Origin: Mya arenaria
Taxonomy: Eukaryota > Mollusca > Bivalvia > Myida > Myidae
DNA: 64,000 nt
Assembly: GCF_026914265.1 (NCBI RefSeq)
Contig: NC_069124.1
Span: forward strand, 18,497,088-18,561,087
Direction of reading: 5' to 3'
The notes under the pieces were generated by a model. It did no database searches. It had not been told where the DNA came from and saw only the letters and a list, made by a program, of their open reading frames with translations. The position numbers were made by a program, and so were the translations under genes. Shown piece by piece: positions 47,622-60,845 of this stretch. How positions within the stretch are numbered: the first letter of the stretch is position 1; each line of letters starts with the position of its first letter.

Positions 47622-47745
47622 GCACCCTTACTCCCAAATAAGATTTACCACAATTATTAAAATTGTTTTAATATACCAAAAAGGATGAATAAATATCGAT
47701 AAAAATGATTCTTATGAAGGATACCAAGTTTAATTTGAAAAAAAG
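47622..47745 (+). repeat. Dispersed repeat, inverted partner of the window start
   Basis: TTACTCCCAAATAAGATTTA, AAAAAGGATGAATAAAT and TTCTTATGAAGGATACCAAG match the reverse complement of positions 1-125. Confidence 0.65.
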
Positions 47746-49604
47746 GTGCAGAAAACATGGTATTTCTATCTTATGAAACGATAGTAGATCACAGTAAATC
47801 TTTAAGCACTCACCAATCATTTAATATTTTTTGCATTTTCAGCTATTAAGTACACGAGGTTACAATCTTGTTATCAGTAAATAATATTTTTTCATAAATG
47901 CAATTGCGCAACTGTTTAATTTTAATAACCCTCTAAATTAAACGTATGTAAGAATTAATTTGTCTTGAATATAATTTTATTACTGTGACAACTGTCCATA
48001 AATCAGACCTGTACTTAAAGCTACACGTAACTCTCAGCTGTTCTGAATGATATATACAGGAATAAAAAAAGAATTCCATTAGATCAGGCTATACGGAATA
48101 GATTGAATTGTTGTGCATTTGGGATTGATATCAAAGTCAAATGACAAACACTCTATAATATTAGAGAGCAGTGACCTTTAGGAGAACTGGAAATTCAAAA
48201 TAAATGTGTTCTCTTGAGTGTTCATTAAAAACAGACAGAATTCATCCAAAAAAAATACAATACTGCATTATTTCCTCAAATTCTAAACAGATTGAGTTTC
48301 AAAATCTCAGATGAGATCCTGTTGATTCCTGGAAAAAAATCTTCAGCACATCTGTTTTAAACTCAGACCTGAGAATTCCAAGGAGCCTTACTAAACATTC
48401 TAATCTATAATCATACAGACGAGTTATAATTCACCTTCCTGAAATGTAAGCAAATGCAATAATATTGAACGATGAACAATTAGCTGTCAAATCTCTTAGA
48501 AATTGGCAAAAATTGGCAAAAAAATAAAATAACAGAACACACCATTTTCCCCGAGATTTGATTTGATAACTCTAATGTGTTGTTCAGTCCATATAATTCA
48601 GAGGTAATCATGATCTGAATGTCTGTCTATCAATATCATCCAGTCCTAATTTGTTTAGTTGAACAAAAGAATTTAGATGAGACCATGTTCTTGCCTTCTT
48701 TATATCTCATTTATAAACCATCTATTGTTTGGTCAAGGCACAGGTCAAAGCTGACCCAAAGCACTATTGAATCCAGGGGAGATGCAAAAATGCTCCATTT
48801 CAGACTAGAAATTGTAAAAAAAATCTCCCTTTAATAAACCCAATAAATTCTGGTACGGACAAAAGTCAAAGGGTTACGTCCTTAAGATATCCCCCTTTAA
48901 CGTTGAATCCTGGATCCGCCCCTGCCAAGCTGACAGAAAGTGACTGGACTGCCCAAGATTATAGAAATGGCAAATGTCCATTAATCAGACAATTTGTCTG
49001 GCACGTAAACTCACTTCCAAAAGGTTGGGTGGCCAGGCCAGGAGGAAAATGTGTCATTTATGCTTTGTTGGTGGCTGCCTAGCTGGACATTTTATAGTTG
49101 GTTTTGTCTTGGTACAAATAAATTGTTCACAACATGGTTTCAATGACTGGATTGGGATAATAGTCCAAAGAAATGTTCATTGGGATAAAACAATATACAA
49201 GTCTGATACGGCTAAGCTGGGAATCTTTACAGGATTACCAGGGATTAGTAGAATCAAAAAAACTAATCTAATTATTTAGACTGGATTAGGATAATGTTGT
49301 TACAACATAATTGGGAGATATATCCGTTTATTCTACAATGCCACCGACTAATCCATGGGCTAAATGTCCCCAATAGGAGACTTCGCTCTTGTCAGGTTGT
49401 GGGGCGTAATAAGTGCATAGACAGATTGCAAGGCTTAAAGAAATACCTGTGTTTAGGGCAACCAAACTCTACCCAGAGCAAAAGCCCTCGCCCTAAGAGC
49501 ATTTTTCAACCCATGAAAAAAATATCTCAATTTTCAGATTTTTAGTTGTTGCTGACCATTTTTGTTGATATAAAACATAAAGTATTTATTAATTTATACA
49601 CCAT

Positions 49605-49710
49605 GAATTGGATGAATTTCCCAGTGGTGTAATATAGATGTACTCCCCCCCCCCTCCCTGGATGAATTTCCCAGTGGTGTTATATAAATGTACCTCCCAT
49701 TCCCCCTCTA
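49605..49710. repeat. Two-unit ~52-bp direct repeat
   Basis: TGGATGAATTTCCCAGTGGT followed by GTAATATAGATGTAC or GTTATATAAATGTAC and a C-rich tract occurs twice in a row. Confidence 0.75.
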
Positions 49711-50200
49711 CCACACATCACAATCGGTGCTACTTTTATATGTTGTCTAGTGCACCTCAATCTTATTATAGCCAAACATAAAAATTAAAACATTTCGCCT
49801 TTTCCGTTCCAAATATCTGTAATGATAATTACATCCCAGAAAACAGCAGTTAAAACTGTTGTTTTTTTCGCTAATCATTCAGATCGGATTTTCAAATATA
49901 GAGCCAAGAAAATTAGCCATGAAATCTAACAGGTATTTTGTTCAGTGATATGAAAAAGCATTAGAGAAAAACTTAAAATAATGGGATGTGAACAATTTAA
50001 CACTGAAACACTTGAAAGGGTTATGTTAGATACCAGAGTGTCCCCCCCCCACCCCGCTGATTGGATTTGACTTTTGTAGGTGATGTATACATGTGTATTG
50101 CAAACACTTGAACATTTATCTCAATCTAAGGTGTGTGATGCCAGAGAAACAGGTTAATTACATTCTTTTTAAATATTCAGATTTTCAATCTTCAATTAAA

Positions 50201-50409
50201 TTCATGATCAGCTCACAACAGCTGATTTTGATACAAATAGACCGAAATCCTTCAGACCTTACATGGAGATTCATGATCAGCTCACAACAGCTGATTTTGA
50301 TACAAATCGTCTGAAATCCTTCAGACCTTACATGGAGTTTCATGATCAGCAAACAACAGCTGATATTGATACAAGTAGACTGAAATCCTTCAGACCTTAT
50401 ACATTGATC
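50201..50409. repeat. 69-bp tandem repeat, three units
   Basis: TTCATGATCAGCTCACAACA begins units at 50201, 50270 and 50339 (GCAAACAACA in the third). Because 69 is a multiple of three, short frames stay open on both strands. No gene is inferred. Confidence 0.9.
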
Positions 50410-50694
50410 GTCATCAGATACAATCAGTGTCAATACTTTTTTATTTAATCTGGTATACCCAGTTTCCCTGAAGAAAGACCATTATTCTTTATTGTGATGT
50501 CTTGAAACCATCAAGAAGAATTTTCCTCTGCAATTGAGACAGTATTGTCCTTCGATCCCAACTTCTTCAACATTTATATTTATACACCAATGGCCATCTA
50601 TCTGTGGACAACCCCAAAGTGTCATAAAAAATACAGAGTTTACCTTGACGGATCATGTGCAGTATTCTATGTTCATGTAACATGTGCATCATTC

Positions 50695-51715
50695 TCCTTT
50701 GATGTAATGCATGAAGTGTTTTACTTTGATGTAATGCATGTAGTGTTTTACTTTGATGTAATGCATGTAGTATTTTACTTTGATGTAATGCATGTAGTGT
50801 TTTACTTTGATGTAATGCATGTAGTGTTTTACTTTGATGTAATGCATGAAGCGTTTTACTTTGATGTAATGCATGTAGTGTTTTACTTTGAAGTAATGCA
50901 TGAAGCGTTTTGATGTAATGCATGTAGTGTTTTACTTTGATGTAATGCATGAAGTGTTTTACTTTGATGTAACGCATAAAGTGTTTTACTTTAATGTAAT
51001 GCATGAAGCGTTTTACTTTTATTTAATGCATGAAGTGTTTTACTTTGATGTAACGCATGTAGTGTTTTACTTTGATGTAATGCATGTAGTGTTTTACTTT
51101 GATGTAATGCATGAAGTGTTTTACTTTGATGTAATGCATGAAATGTTTTACTTTAATGTAATGCATGAAGCGTTTTACTTTTATTTAATGCATGAAGTGT
51201 TTTACTTTGATGTAACGCATGTAGTGTTTTACTTTGATGTAACGCATGTAGTATTTTACTTTGATGTAATGCATGTAGTGTTTTACTTTGATGTAATACA
51301 TGAAGTGTTTTACTTTGATGAAATGCATGTAGCATTTTACACAGATGTAACGCATGTAGTGTTTTACTTTGATGTAATGCATGAAGTGTTTTACTTTGAT
51401 GAAATGCATGTACCGTTTTACACAGATGTAATGCATGTAGTGTTTTACTTTGATGTAACGCATGAAGGGTTTTACTTTGATGGTAACGGATGTAGTGTTT
51501 TACTTTAATGTAATGTGTGCAGCGTTTTATTACGTTGATGTAACACATGCAGCATTTTACTTTGATATAATGTGTGCAGCATTTTATGTCGATGTAACAC
51601 ATGCATCATTTCACTTTGATATAATGTGTGCAGCATTTTACGTTGATGTAACACATGCAGCATTTTACTTAGATGTAATGTGTGCAGCATTTCACTTTGA
51701 TGTAAATTATGCCCC
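50695..51715. repeat. 27-bp minisatellite (about 38 units)
   Basis: The unit is GATGTAATGCATGTAGTGTT followed by TTACTTT, exactly 27 bp. The 3' part (51518-51715) is a 54-bp dimeric variant (TAATGTGTGCAGCATTT alternating with TAACACATGCAGCATTT). A 5-nt deletion near 50911 shifts the frame. The periodicity keeps several frames open on both strands. Confidence 0.93.
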
Positions 51716-52717
51716 AAGTTTCAGTTTGATATTGTTCCAGGTTTTGATGAAGGAACTTTAATTGCACATTAAAGTATATGCCATTGAGAGATCCCACTAT
51801 GATGTTGATAGCTCAACTATGAGGGTTTGTCCACACATTTCCGGCCACAGGGGTAGCAAGGAATGTCTGTCACCATTGATATATGACATAAGCAGGAGAG
51901 AACTGGGTAACCATTATCGGGAACATTGTTTCCTTTTTATTACAATGACATTTTCAGAACAAATTTATGACCACGATAATTGGAAATAAATACTTTGAAG
52001 ATATTTTAGTTCAAGCAGAAAAAAAGGTTCAAATTAAAAAACCTTCAAAGAAACACCATAAAACTGAAATTGATAGATCAAAGGAAAGTGAATAATAAAA
52101 GGACTTTTAACATTCATGCACTAAATGCTGGTAAAACATTTCTAGCAAACTGAAACAAACAGCATAAACAGGGGGCACAGGCAGAAACATGTCTCAGAAG
52201 GGAGAATTTTTTATGCTGTTTCCTTTACAGATAATCTCACAGACAAAGGGGGATAAATATACTCTTTGGATAAGTGAATTAAACTTTATATTGAAGGCAC
52301 TAAATAAACAACGACAGAGAAACCTATGTTACATGGAATCCATTTAAGGCAACCAGGAATCTCAAGTGGGCGGACAAATACGTAAAAATCTATACTGTAC
52401 TCGTGGACAATCCACAGATTTATGTCAACAATAGGAGCGATGGTACAAACATGTAGTATTATTAGCATGGAAATAAATTAGAATCTTTGTCACAGAAAAG
52501 GCCTTACAGCAAATATCGGTTGCATGTTATTTTCTCACTGATGGTGGTCATAAAATATGCTGTTTGGTGTTTGCTGCTTAATAAACAATCTATATTTTGT
52601 GCTTACAGAGTCAAAGCCTGCTAAAATCGGCTCAGTAAACCAAGGACTACAATCCGTATTTATATATACCAAACTCACCCTCAAACAATCTTAAGTAACT
52701 GATTTTATATATTTATT

Positions 52718-52745
52718 TTTTTTTTTTTTGGGGGGGGGGGGGGGG
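52718..52745. repeat. T-run followed by G-run
   Basis: A homopolymer T tract is followed directly by a G tract of about 17. It is a likely sequencing or assembly weak point. Confidence 0.8.
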
Positions 52746-53159
52746 CATGACCCAAACCCTCCTGAAATTCCCAACCTCCTTAAAACTTGGCCTATTAGTA
52801 GTCACAGCATATTAACCTATACTCCTGGCTTTGATTCACCTAAGCTTAGAACAAAGAACAAACAAAACATGGCAAGATTATTCTCTCAATGCAAAAAAGA
52901 AACCATAATGACTTCATAAAACTAAACTAAAATTCAGCTGTAACACATTTGTTTTACACTTTCTACAGCCTACCTATGTTCCTGTTCCTATTTCTATGTG
53001 CACAAAACAATAATCATATATCTACAGTCCAAAGACCTCATCCCAATATGACAATAAAACATATTTGTAGTAATTTCCTTCTCTGCCTAGGGGGCATTTA
53101 TATTCAGAAAACCACCCAAGAGGGTTTACGAAATAGTAACGCATTTTTCTGAAAAATAA

Positions 53160-53445
53160 ATCAGTTTCTCGAACAGTAACTCAGTTTCCGGAACTGTAAC
53201 TCAGTTTCCGGAACAGAGTTTCCAGAACAGTAACTCACTTTCCGGATCAATAACTCAGTTTCCGGAACAGTAACTCAGTTCCAGAACTGTAACTCAGTTT
53301 CCGGAACAGAGTTTCCAGAACAGTAACTCACTTTCCGGATCAATAACTCAGTTTGCGGAACAGTAACTCAGTTCCCCGAGCAGTCAAACTCAGTTTATGG
53401 AACACTAACTCAGTTTCAGGAACGATAACTCAGTTAACAGTACGC
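53160..53445. repeat. ~20-bp minisatellite, CAGTAACTCAGTTTCCGGAA
   Basis: There are about 14 imperfect units. A larger block containing GGAACAGAGTTTCCAGAACA is duplicated (at about 53210 and 53305). Confidence 0.85.
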
Positions 53446-55210
53446 AGTTACACCGTTTATGAAACATTTACATATAGTTACTGCATGATTATGATAGCAG
53501 ACCCGTAAGCAGATTTCTTTCAGATTATTTCTTTTTCCTTTGGTTGAAAACATATTTAATTCTTCACAATTGCAGTTATTACAACATATAATTATATCAA
53601 TCACTTTTTACTTAAGCAGGATGTTACACCAGAGTGGGGTCTTGTTTTGTGTGGGAAACTAGCGTATTCCCACGAAAACCAAGTTGTCCAGCTTAGTGTT
53701 TATGCTAATGCCTCTGCCAATGGGATTGCTTGAGAGATTCTGGTTTGTCACTTAGAAAGCCTCTGATGAAAACAACCTCCAAATTACCATTAAATCATTT
53801 ATTGGTTTTAGAAATTGGTTATTAAGTGGTTCACACATGCCCGCTGGCTTAGTAGAGAGCAATATACCAAATGGTTAAGTAAAGTGAAGGTTAACAACTA
53901 CTATGACTTTAAAAGCCACCAAGCCTGTTACTCGCACCTGGAATAACAACCGTGGTATAACTATTGTCCTTAAATATTGAACAACAGATCTTCAAGCTAA
54001 ATTGCTGTTGATGCCTTGCTGATTATTCATGACAGGTCTTTTTTAAGCATTTTTGGAAACAGGGAAATTTAAAAAAAAAATGAATTGCGAGTAAATATTT
54101 CAGGAATTAATTGCTGGTCAAGTAGAGAAATTCTGCATGATTTAAAGGAAATTATGCAAATATTATCTGACTCAATGGATGCAAATAAAGAGGCCTGTAT
54201 GTATATTATCTATTTTGCAGGTGTGTAAACTTTGTCTGATCCCTCGTCTATAATTGTTAAAATTGAGTCAAATTAAAAAAAAAAACCTATACAAATATAT
54301 ATTGGTCCAGGACTTAAAGGGAAAACATTTATTGGAAATTATACCAAAGTGGGTTTTTTAACTAGATAACACTATGTAAACAGTAATTTACCTTAATTAA
54401 AACATGCATGCTAATCAGTCTGATAACCAAGAAGGTTCTCAGAATCTATTAGCTCCTAATGTTAGACATTACCAGAACTTTTCCCCAGAAGATTAAATAA
54501 AAAACATGGTAACCAGAACCTCTATTTCCCAAAATTTGATCAGCTATAAAATTGAAATGCTTCCTTAATTAATTTAAGGGTACTTGTCTTTCAAAAGGAC
54601 CACCCACTCATTTTGTTAAAACAACCACTAAGATGCCAATGTAATTATATACAATATTAATCTGTTCTCTTTCATCTTTTAGCGCATCGTTTGAAAAACC
54701 AATTCTGAGAATAAATTCATAACAATGAAATTTGATATGGTTGTTTTCAACTAATATATCTCATATTAATATCTTTTTTGAAAAATGGAGTAATTATTCT
54801 AAGATTATACAACATAGATTTCAATTTATAACATGACGTAAATATTAATCATTGCTCTCAATTCAATCAGACAAAAAATAAAACAAAAGCTGTCATTAAA
54901 ACATAAACAATAATTGCCGCAATACAACGAAACCAGGTTTTCAATAAATGATAGAGGACCTTTAGCCTAGCTTCTTTGTAAGATTCAGTTTCAACTGTTT
55001 TTTTTTTCAATTTTTAGCAACAGTGACCCTGACCTTGACCCTAGGGACCCCAAATGCAATTCCATGGAAGTCCTCCATAACTCTTCCTTATTACATACAA
55101 AGTTTGGTCACCATCATGTCAACATTTACTAAAGTTATTGAGTACCAAATGGTTATCTGTATTTTAGTAACAGCTATAGCTTAGGTAATCTTCAGACAAT
55201 GACCCTTATG

Positions 55211-55547
55211 TTAAGCGTTGTTTTTGTGGCCTTTGCTTAGATGTTGCATTGTGTAGAGTGAAAAAGTTATGGATGGCCATAAATGGGTATCGAATAATAT
55301 TAGTTAGGCTTGACTAATAGTTACCAAACTTAGTAGATAGGAATAGTTTATAGAAACCTTTCCTAAGGAGCCCCAAACACACTTAATTATCCCATGAAAG
55401 GTTTCTATAAACTATTCCTATCTACTAAGTTTGGTAACTATTTGTCAAGCCTAACTAATATTATTCGATACCCATTTATGGCCATCCATAACTTTTTCAC
55501 TCTACACAATGCAACATCTAAGCAAAGGCCATAACAACAACGCTTAA
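55211..55547. mobile_element. Long foldback element with ~151-bp arms
   Basis: The left arm 55211-55361 (TTAAGCGTTGTTTTTGTGGC...ATAGAAACCTTT) is the near-perfect complement of the right arm 55397-55547, with a 35-nt spacer. TTAA lies at both tips. There is no open frame for a transposase. It is located in the presumed cyclase intron. Confidence 0.85.
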
Positions 55548-57983
55548 CAGCGGCTGCATGACAACGATGATGATGAAAGTCTTAAACAACCTGACAATCC
55601 ACTTGACTCTGTGTTGGCATATCTTTTCTGTTACAATCTTTTATATCTGTAACAGCTTGTCAAATGATCAGTTAGGCGGAGTTGAGCCAGCCTTCAAGAC
55701 CAGGGTTTCCATTATGGCTGCTATATCAATCATTTCTATGATATGATACGAAAATATCTAATTAAGTGGTTAATTAAACAAAAACATAACCCAACAGCTT
55801 CAGAATTAATTTATAACGAGAAAATTGGTTTCATAATACATTTTATCCCAATATCATATTTGTGTCTAGCGACGGTTTGTTATTTCAGACCCTGCAAGCT
55901 GGTGATATAGATTTTGTTCCGTTTCTTATAACTTCAATTGTAGAAGGTTATTAATGCAAACTAAATCGAATATATTTGCTGAGAAAACATTGCAAGACAG
56001 CACAATGTATCAATAATGACAACTTCTGTTCTTTCTTATTCCGCTAAAAATTAAATCGATATCTTTGGCTTGTGACAAATATGATTTATTGCCTCCCAGC
56101 TCAAGGACAATTGTGTGAGACAATTTTCTGGTATTTTGCCACATTCTAAGACGAATCTATGTCAAACATCGTTACCGAGACTGTCAGCTTAAGAAAAAAT
56201 AACTGTATACATTTTCTGTTCCAAAGTAAACTTGACAATTATCAGCATGCCTGAATGCCCATATATAGAAAGTAAAATTCTCCGATGGGAAATCTATGAG
56301 TCTTTAATCATTTACCAAATCTTCATGATATAAAAGAAATTAAGGGTCAACGTTACTTGCTGGTTGAACAGACATCACGCCAATCAGTCTCTAATAAATA
56401 CCAGACTGAAAACTCTTTTCAATATTTTTTTCTTTTTTTTATTGTGAGTTTGTCAAATCTTAAACCTCAACTTGACTTGATTTGTAGGTCAAACAGGTCT
56501 GACAATTTCTTGTTGAATCTGTATGTATATACATGAAAATATGTTTCAGTCTCTAAGGGCCAAAATTTAGAGAGAAGTGACTTCTCCCTCAGCTGAACTT
56601 TAGGGAGAAGTAAGACAACTTTACAGAGAACTTTGTGTTCACAATGCGCATAGGTATATCATTGAACATTTACAAGAATCTGATGAAAAATGACACTATT
56701 TTCCTAAGAGCAAATTTTAGAAATGATCGATGAATTCTTTCACACATTTTCGAGTGAATTCTGTCAATGATATTTTGCGATGCAATTTGTACGGGGTGCT
56801 TGAGAGTCAACATAATGAATTTCGACGTAATTTTACAATAAAAATTTGAAACGAGATTCTTATCCAGTTTCTATGGCGTTTCCTACATTAGGAACACCTC
56901 GATTGTAATTCTTTGGCCGCCCACACATACCCGTGGAAAGCTGACAAATGATTAAATTTCATTGTTTTGGTCGCTTACGAGAGAAATGAAAAAGTGGGTC
57001 TAACACTGTAAAGGTAATGTACATGACTCAGGGTTAATCCACTGGCAATCACCATTTTCGCCATTTTCGACAAAAGGGGACAACAATTGTTCATAATATT
57101 ATTGCTGTAAGCGGCCGCCACACTAGGCATTTAGTCTCTGCATTTAATCAAGTGTGAATGTTGGTAATATCCGATAGTAAGGGCCCAAATACAACAAAAT
57201 TAATTTGGAATTTAAAAGAACTTAAAAAACTTTTGCAGATAAACAATGGCATCCTTTAATGATTATAGCTCTAATAGTAACTAAGTGTCATAATTGTTTA
57301 CATGAGAAAAAGTCGGTGAAATCAACTTTTCTTTGAGGTAATAAAACAGTGGAATCAATAAACACAGCAAAGTTAACGCTGAAAATTGCCCTCAAAGATG
57401 TCCCCTGTGACTGTACTCCTTATGGATATATAAATTGCTTAAAATAACCAAACATTTTTTGTTAAAACTGGTATTTTGTACCATGATAATTTACATGCAC
57501 ACTGAATGGAAAATGGGGATGGCCCCATGGTCTGTATTATTGGGCATGTAAAAGGGGCAATACATCTGAAAAAACTAAGAGAAAACTAGAAATTATTCAA
57601 GCAGGAAATGAGGAAAAAAACTAGGAAAACTGAGACAAAAACTAGGAGGTATTATCTGAGATAAAGTAATACCTTACTACTGCTTTACTGTCCAGTTACC
57701 TTACATTTAAGTGTTCAGCTGGCTGTAAATTTGCTTCTGTTTGGCGTCTGACTTCACCTTATTAATCATCATGGGTGAAGGCCAAACCATGTATCAGTGA
57801 CAACACGAAACCACTACTCCCAGTAGCATAGGCAAGTCAGCTGACAATCTCTACATTGTTTTTGCAAGAAAATCTTCGAAACACAATGAAAACACAAAAT
57901 TGAAACTTTTAGACATTAAAATGCTGCAAATGAAAAACTAGGAATGCAAGGAGCATTTTAGAAAAACTAGGACCACTTTAAAA

Positions 57984-59738
57984 ACAAGAGGGCCATGATG
58001 GCCCTAAATCGCTCACCCGAGTAAAAGAGTTTAACCTTTGTAATCAATATAGCTTGATATTTGCTCTCAAAGAATATTGAAAAACATACTGGTCAAACAT
58101 GTTGCCTGGATAATCACTGAAAGGACTTGTCACAGTTGCCTGCACACTGACAGGACTTGTAACAGTTTCCTGCACACTGACAGGACTTGTCGAGCACTTA
58201 ATTGGTACAGATAACTGCACACTGACAGGACTTTTTTCAGTTGCCTGCACACTGACAGGACTTTGTTAGACTGCCTGCACACTGACAGGACTTCGTTCAA
58301 TTGCCTGCACACTGACAAAACTATCTTAAATTGCTTGCACACTGAAAGAACTTTTAGCATAGATACACAAACAACTGACAGGACTTCGTTCAATTGGCTG
58401 CACAATGACAAAACTATGTTATATTGCTTGCACACTTAAATAACTTTTAGTATAGATACATAAACAACAAACAGTGCACCAGCCAATAAAATCAATTATC
58501 TGCCTTTAACTTTAAACATCAAAGAGCAGTGCACAATCATACTCTATTTTTACTGCTTCCATCTAGGACAACATCACTATCCTTCTTGTGATAATAAAAA
58601 AAATCTGTGTAAGGCTTATTCACTATCAACACAGAAGATAAGATTTGTAGCTTAGAATATTCTACATGAAGTTCACAATAATATACATGAAGTTCTTAAA
58701 TTTATCATTAAGTAAAAATGAAATTTCTTCTTAAGAATCAAGTGTATAATAATTATTTTAATCTATGATCCAAAAAAGAACAATAATTACCTTAGAAGTG
58801 ACTATGTTGAAGACTTAATAAAATTTAAAAATTTTCCCTTGATACTAAAAATAGAAAGTAGTGAAATCTCCAACAAAAAGGGAGACCATATAGCAAGACT
58901 TGCTGCCCTTGTTTCAAGGGTAAACTTAACTTAACTATCAAATTTTAACAAAATGTATTTATAATGAACTTGTAACCCACTGGGTGAGGCCAATTTTCTT
59001 CAGGGGCATAATTTGAACGGAATTCAATTCTTTTAACAATTTTGAAAAAGCACCAACCAAGGATCATTCCTATGAAGTTTCATTAAAATTGTCCAAGGGG
59101 TTTAGGAGAAGATGATGATTATAACCAAATTGTTGACATTTTCCTTTAGGTTGCCATGGCAACCAGAGTTCTGCATGGAATTAATTTCTTTGAACAATTT
59201 TGAAGAAACACTAACCAAGGATCGTTCCTATGAAGTTTCATTAAAATTGTCCAAGGGGATTAGGAGACGATGATGATTAAAACTAATTGTTGACATTTTT
59301 TTGGATGGAATTCATTTCTTTGGGTTTAGGAGAAGATGATGATTATAATCAATTGTTGATGTTTTCCTTTAGGTTGCCATGGCAACCAGAGTTCTGCATG
59401 GAATTCATTTCTTTGAACAATTTTGAAAAAACACCAACCAAGGATCATTCCTATTAAGTTTCATCAAAATTTCCCAAGCGGTTTAGGAGAATATGATTAT
59501 ACCTATTGTTGACATTTTCCTTTAGGTTGCCATGGCAACCAGAGTTCTGCATGGAATTCATTTCTTTGAACATTTTTTAAAAAGCACCAACCAAGGATCA
59601 TTCCTATTAAGTTTCATCAAAATTGTCCAAGTGGTTTAGGAGAAGAAGATGATTATAACCAATTGTTGAAGCCGGACGCCGGACATAGACCGATCACAAA
59701 AGCTCACCTTGAGCATTTTGTGCTCAGGTGAGCTAAAA
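57984..59738 (+). mobile_element. Helentron/pearl-like composite non-autonomous repeat, copy 2
   Basis: The left end GGGCCATGATGGCCC-TAAAT and the right end GACCGATCACAAAAGCTCACC match copy 1. The right end forms a strong hairpin (GCTCACCTTGAGCA against TGCTCAGGTGAGC) followed by CTAA, as expected of a Helitron-type 3' end. It contains the CACACTGACAGG minisatellite (58110-58340) and about four units built around GTTGCCATGGCAACCAGAGT (59000-59690). It is flanked by AACTAGGA-rich sequence. Confidence 0.65.
58990..59690. repeat. ~150-220-bp tandem units inside composite repeat
   Basis: GTTGCCATGGCAACC recurs at about 59150, 59373 and 59526, each time followed by AGAGTTCTGCATGGAATT, AACAATTTTGAAAA and CACCAACCAAGGATC. 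A partial unit precedes the first. A diverged relative lies at 27690-28190. Confidence 0.75.
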
Positions 59739-60390
59739 AGTAGGACAAACTAGGAAAACTAGGAAAAACTAGGAAAACTAGGATCGCCGGAGAGTCTGTT
59801 GAGGTCTCAAAATTGTTTATATTAGTTAAACGTAATATGTTCAATTAAGTGTAGAATTGGTATTTGATTTCATGAGCTTTTGAACTTTAAAACCTTATCA
59901 CTATAAATTATGTCAATTTAATTTTCACCTTTTAATATCAAAATTTATCATTAAACATACAAAACACACTCTAAAGAAGCCATGAATTGATTATGAACAG
60001 CATTAAAAACAGTTCTTATACTTATTGATTGATGTTTATTCACCATTCCTTTATATAGGTAACTATTTACCTAGCCTGATTATATTCAGCTTTATGACAT
60101 CTTTTTCTTTCAAACTGTATAAATGTACGTCTATCTTAAGGCACCAAGATGGTTTCAGAACGGTGATTTGAGCTTACAAAGATTTGTATATGGGTTATTA
60201 ATTTTCCACTAATCTTCAAGCTTTGCATTGATATCTATCATAAAACATATCATTGAAAAATTACTCAAAAGGTCAATGTCACAACACTATTAAAGAAAAC
60301 CTGAGCTAATCAATATGTGAAAAGGAGAAAGGTATCAAACTTTTCTAAAAAGAGTGAAAATATAAAATGTATATAATATTTAGAAAATAA

Positions 60391-60845
60391 CCTACATTTT
60401 CGGCCAATGAAATTGCAGATAGGCAATCATCAAATCCTCCCTAGTAAAAATTTCAGTGGTATGCCGGTGTTATACCAATTATCATAAAGTGGTATACCAG
60501 ATGTAAATTTTGGTGGTATTCCACTGGATAACCAACAGTCTTTTAATGGAATATGATAGACTTATAATCATTTAGCATTTGAACTTTGCAGCTGTTTAAT
60601 AAGGTCCACCTACTGCCACTCATCTGATACAAAAAAATTCCCTGCGTCATATTTTGCGTTGACCTTGTGTTAGCCAATGAGGTAGTATTCTAAGACAGTT
60701 TATATATATATAGATAACATGAAGTCATTTTTTAATGATATAGAAGTGCTTGTTTGCTACACTCACTCCGCCAATTCTTAATCATTTAAATGTTACTTCA
60801 TGCCATTTACCTAATACAAAATGCAATTATCTAAGAAGCGAGACA
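60391..60845. mobile_element. Third member of the intron-3 MITE-like family
   Basis: CGGCCAATGAAATTGCAGAT, GGTCCACCTACTGCCACTCA and the terminal ACTTCATGCCATTTACC match the elements in HSPA12 intron 3. This member carries an extra inserted stretch (about 60440-60590) and a short TATA run. It lies outside the duplication, which shows that the family is dispersed. Confidence 0.65.

Noticed and set aside
48974..49545. Two neighbouring open frames on the plus strand (101 and 83 codons)
   Set aside because: There is no recognisable domain, no supportive splice sites and AT-rich composition like the surroundings. They lie inside the presumed cyclase intron.
50545..51761. Several 70-202 codon repeat proteins on both strands
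   Set aside because: They are consequences of the 27-bp period. The frame changes at a 5-nt deletion near 50911, and no signal peptide or conserved flank is present.
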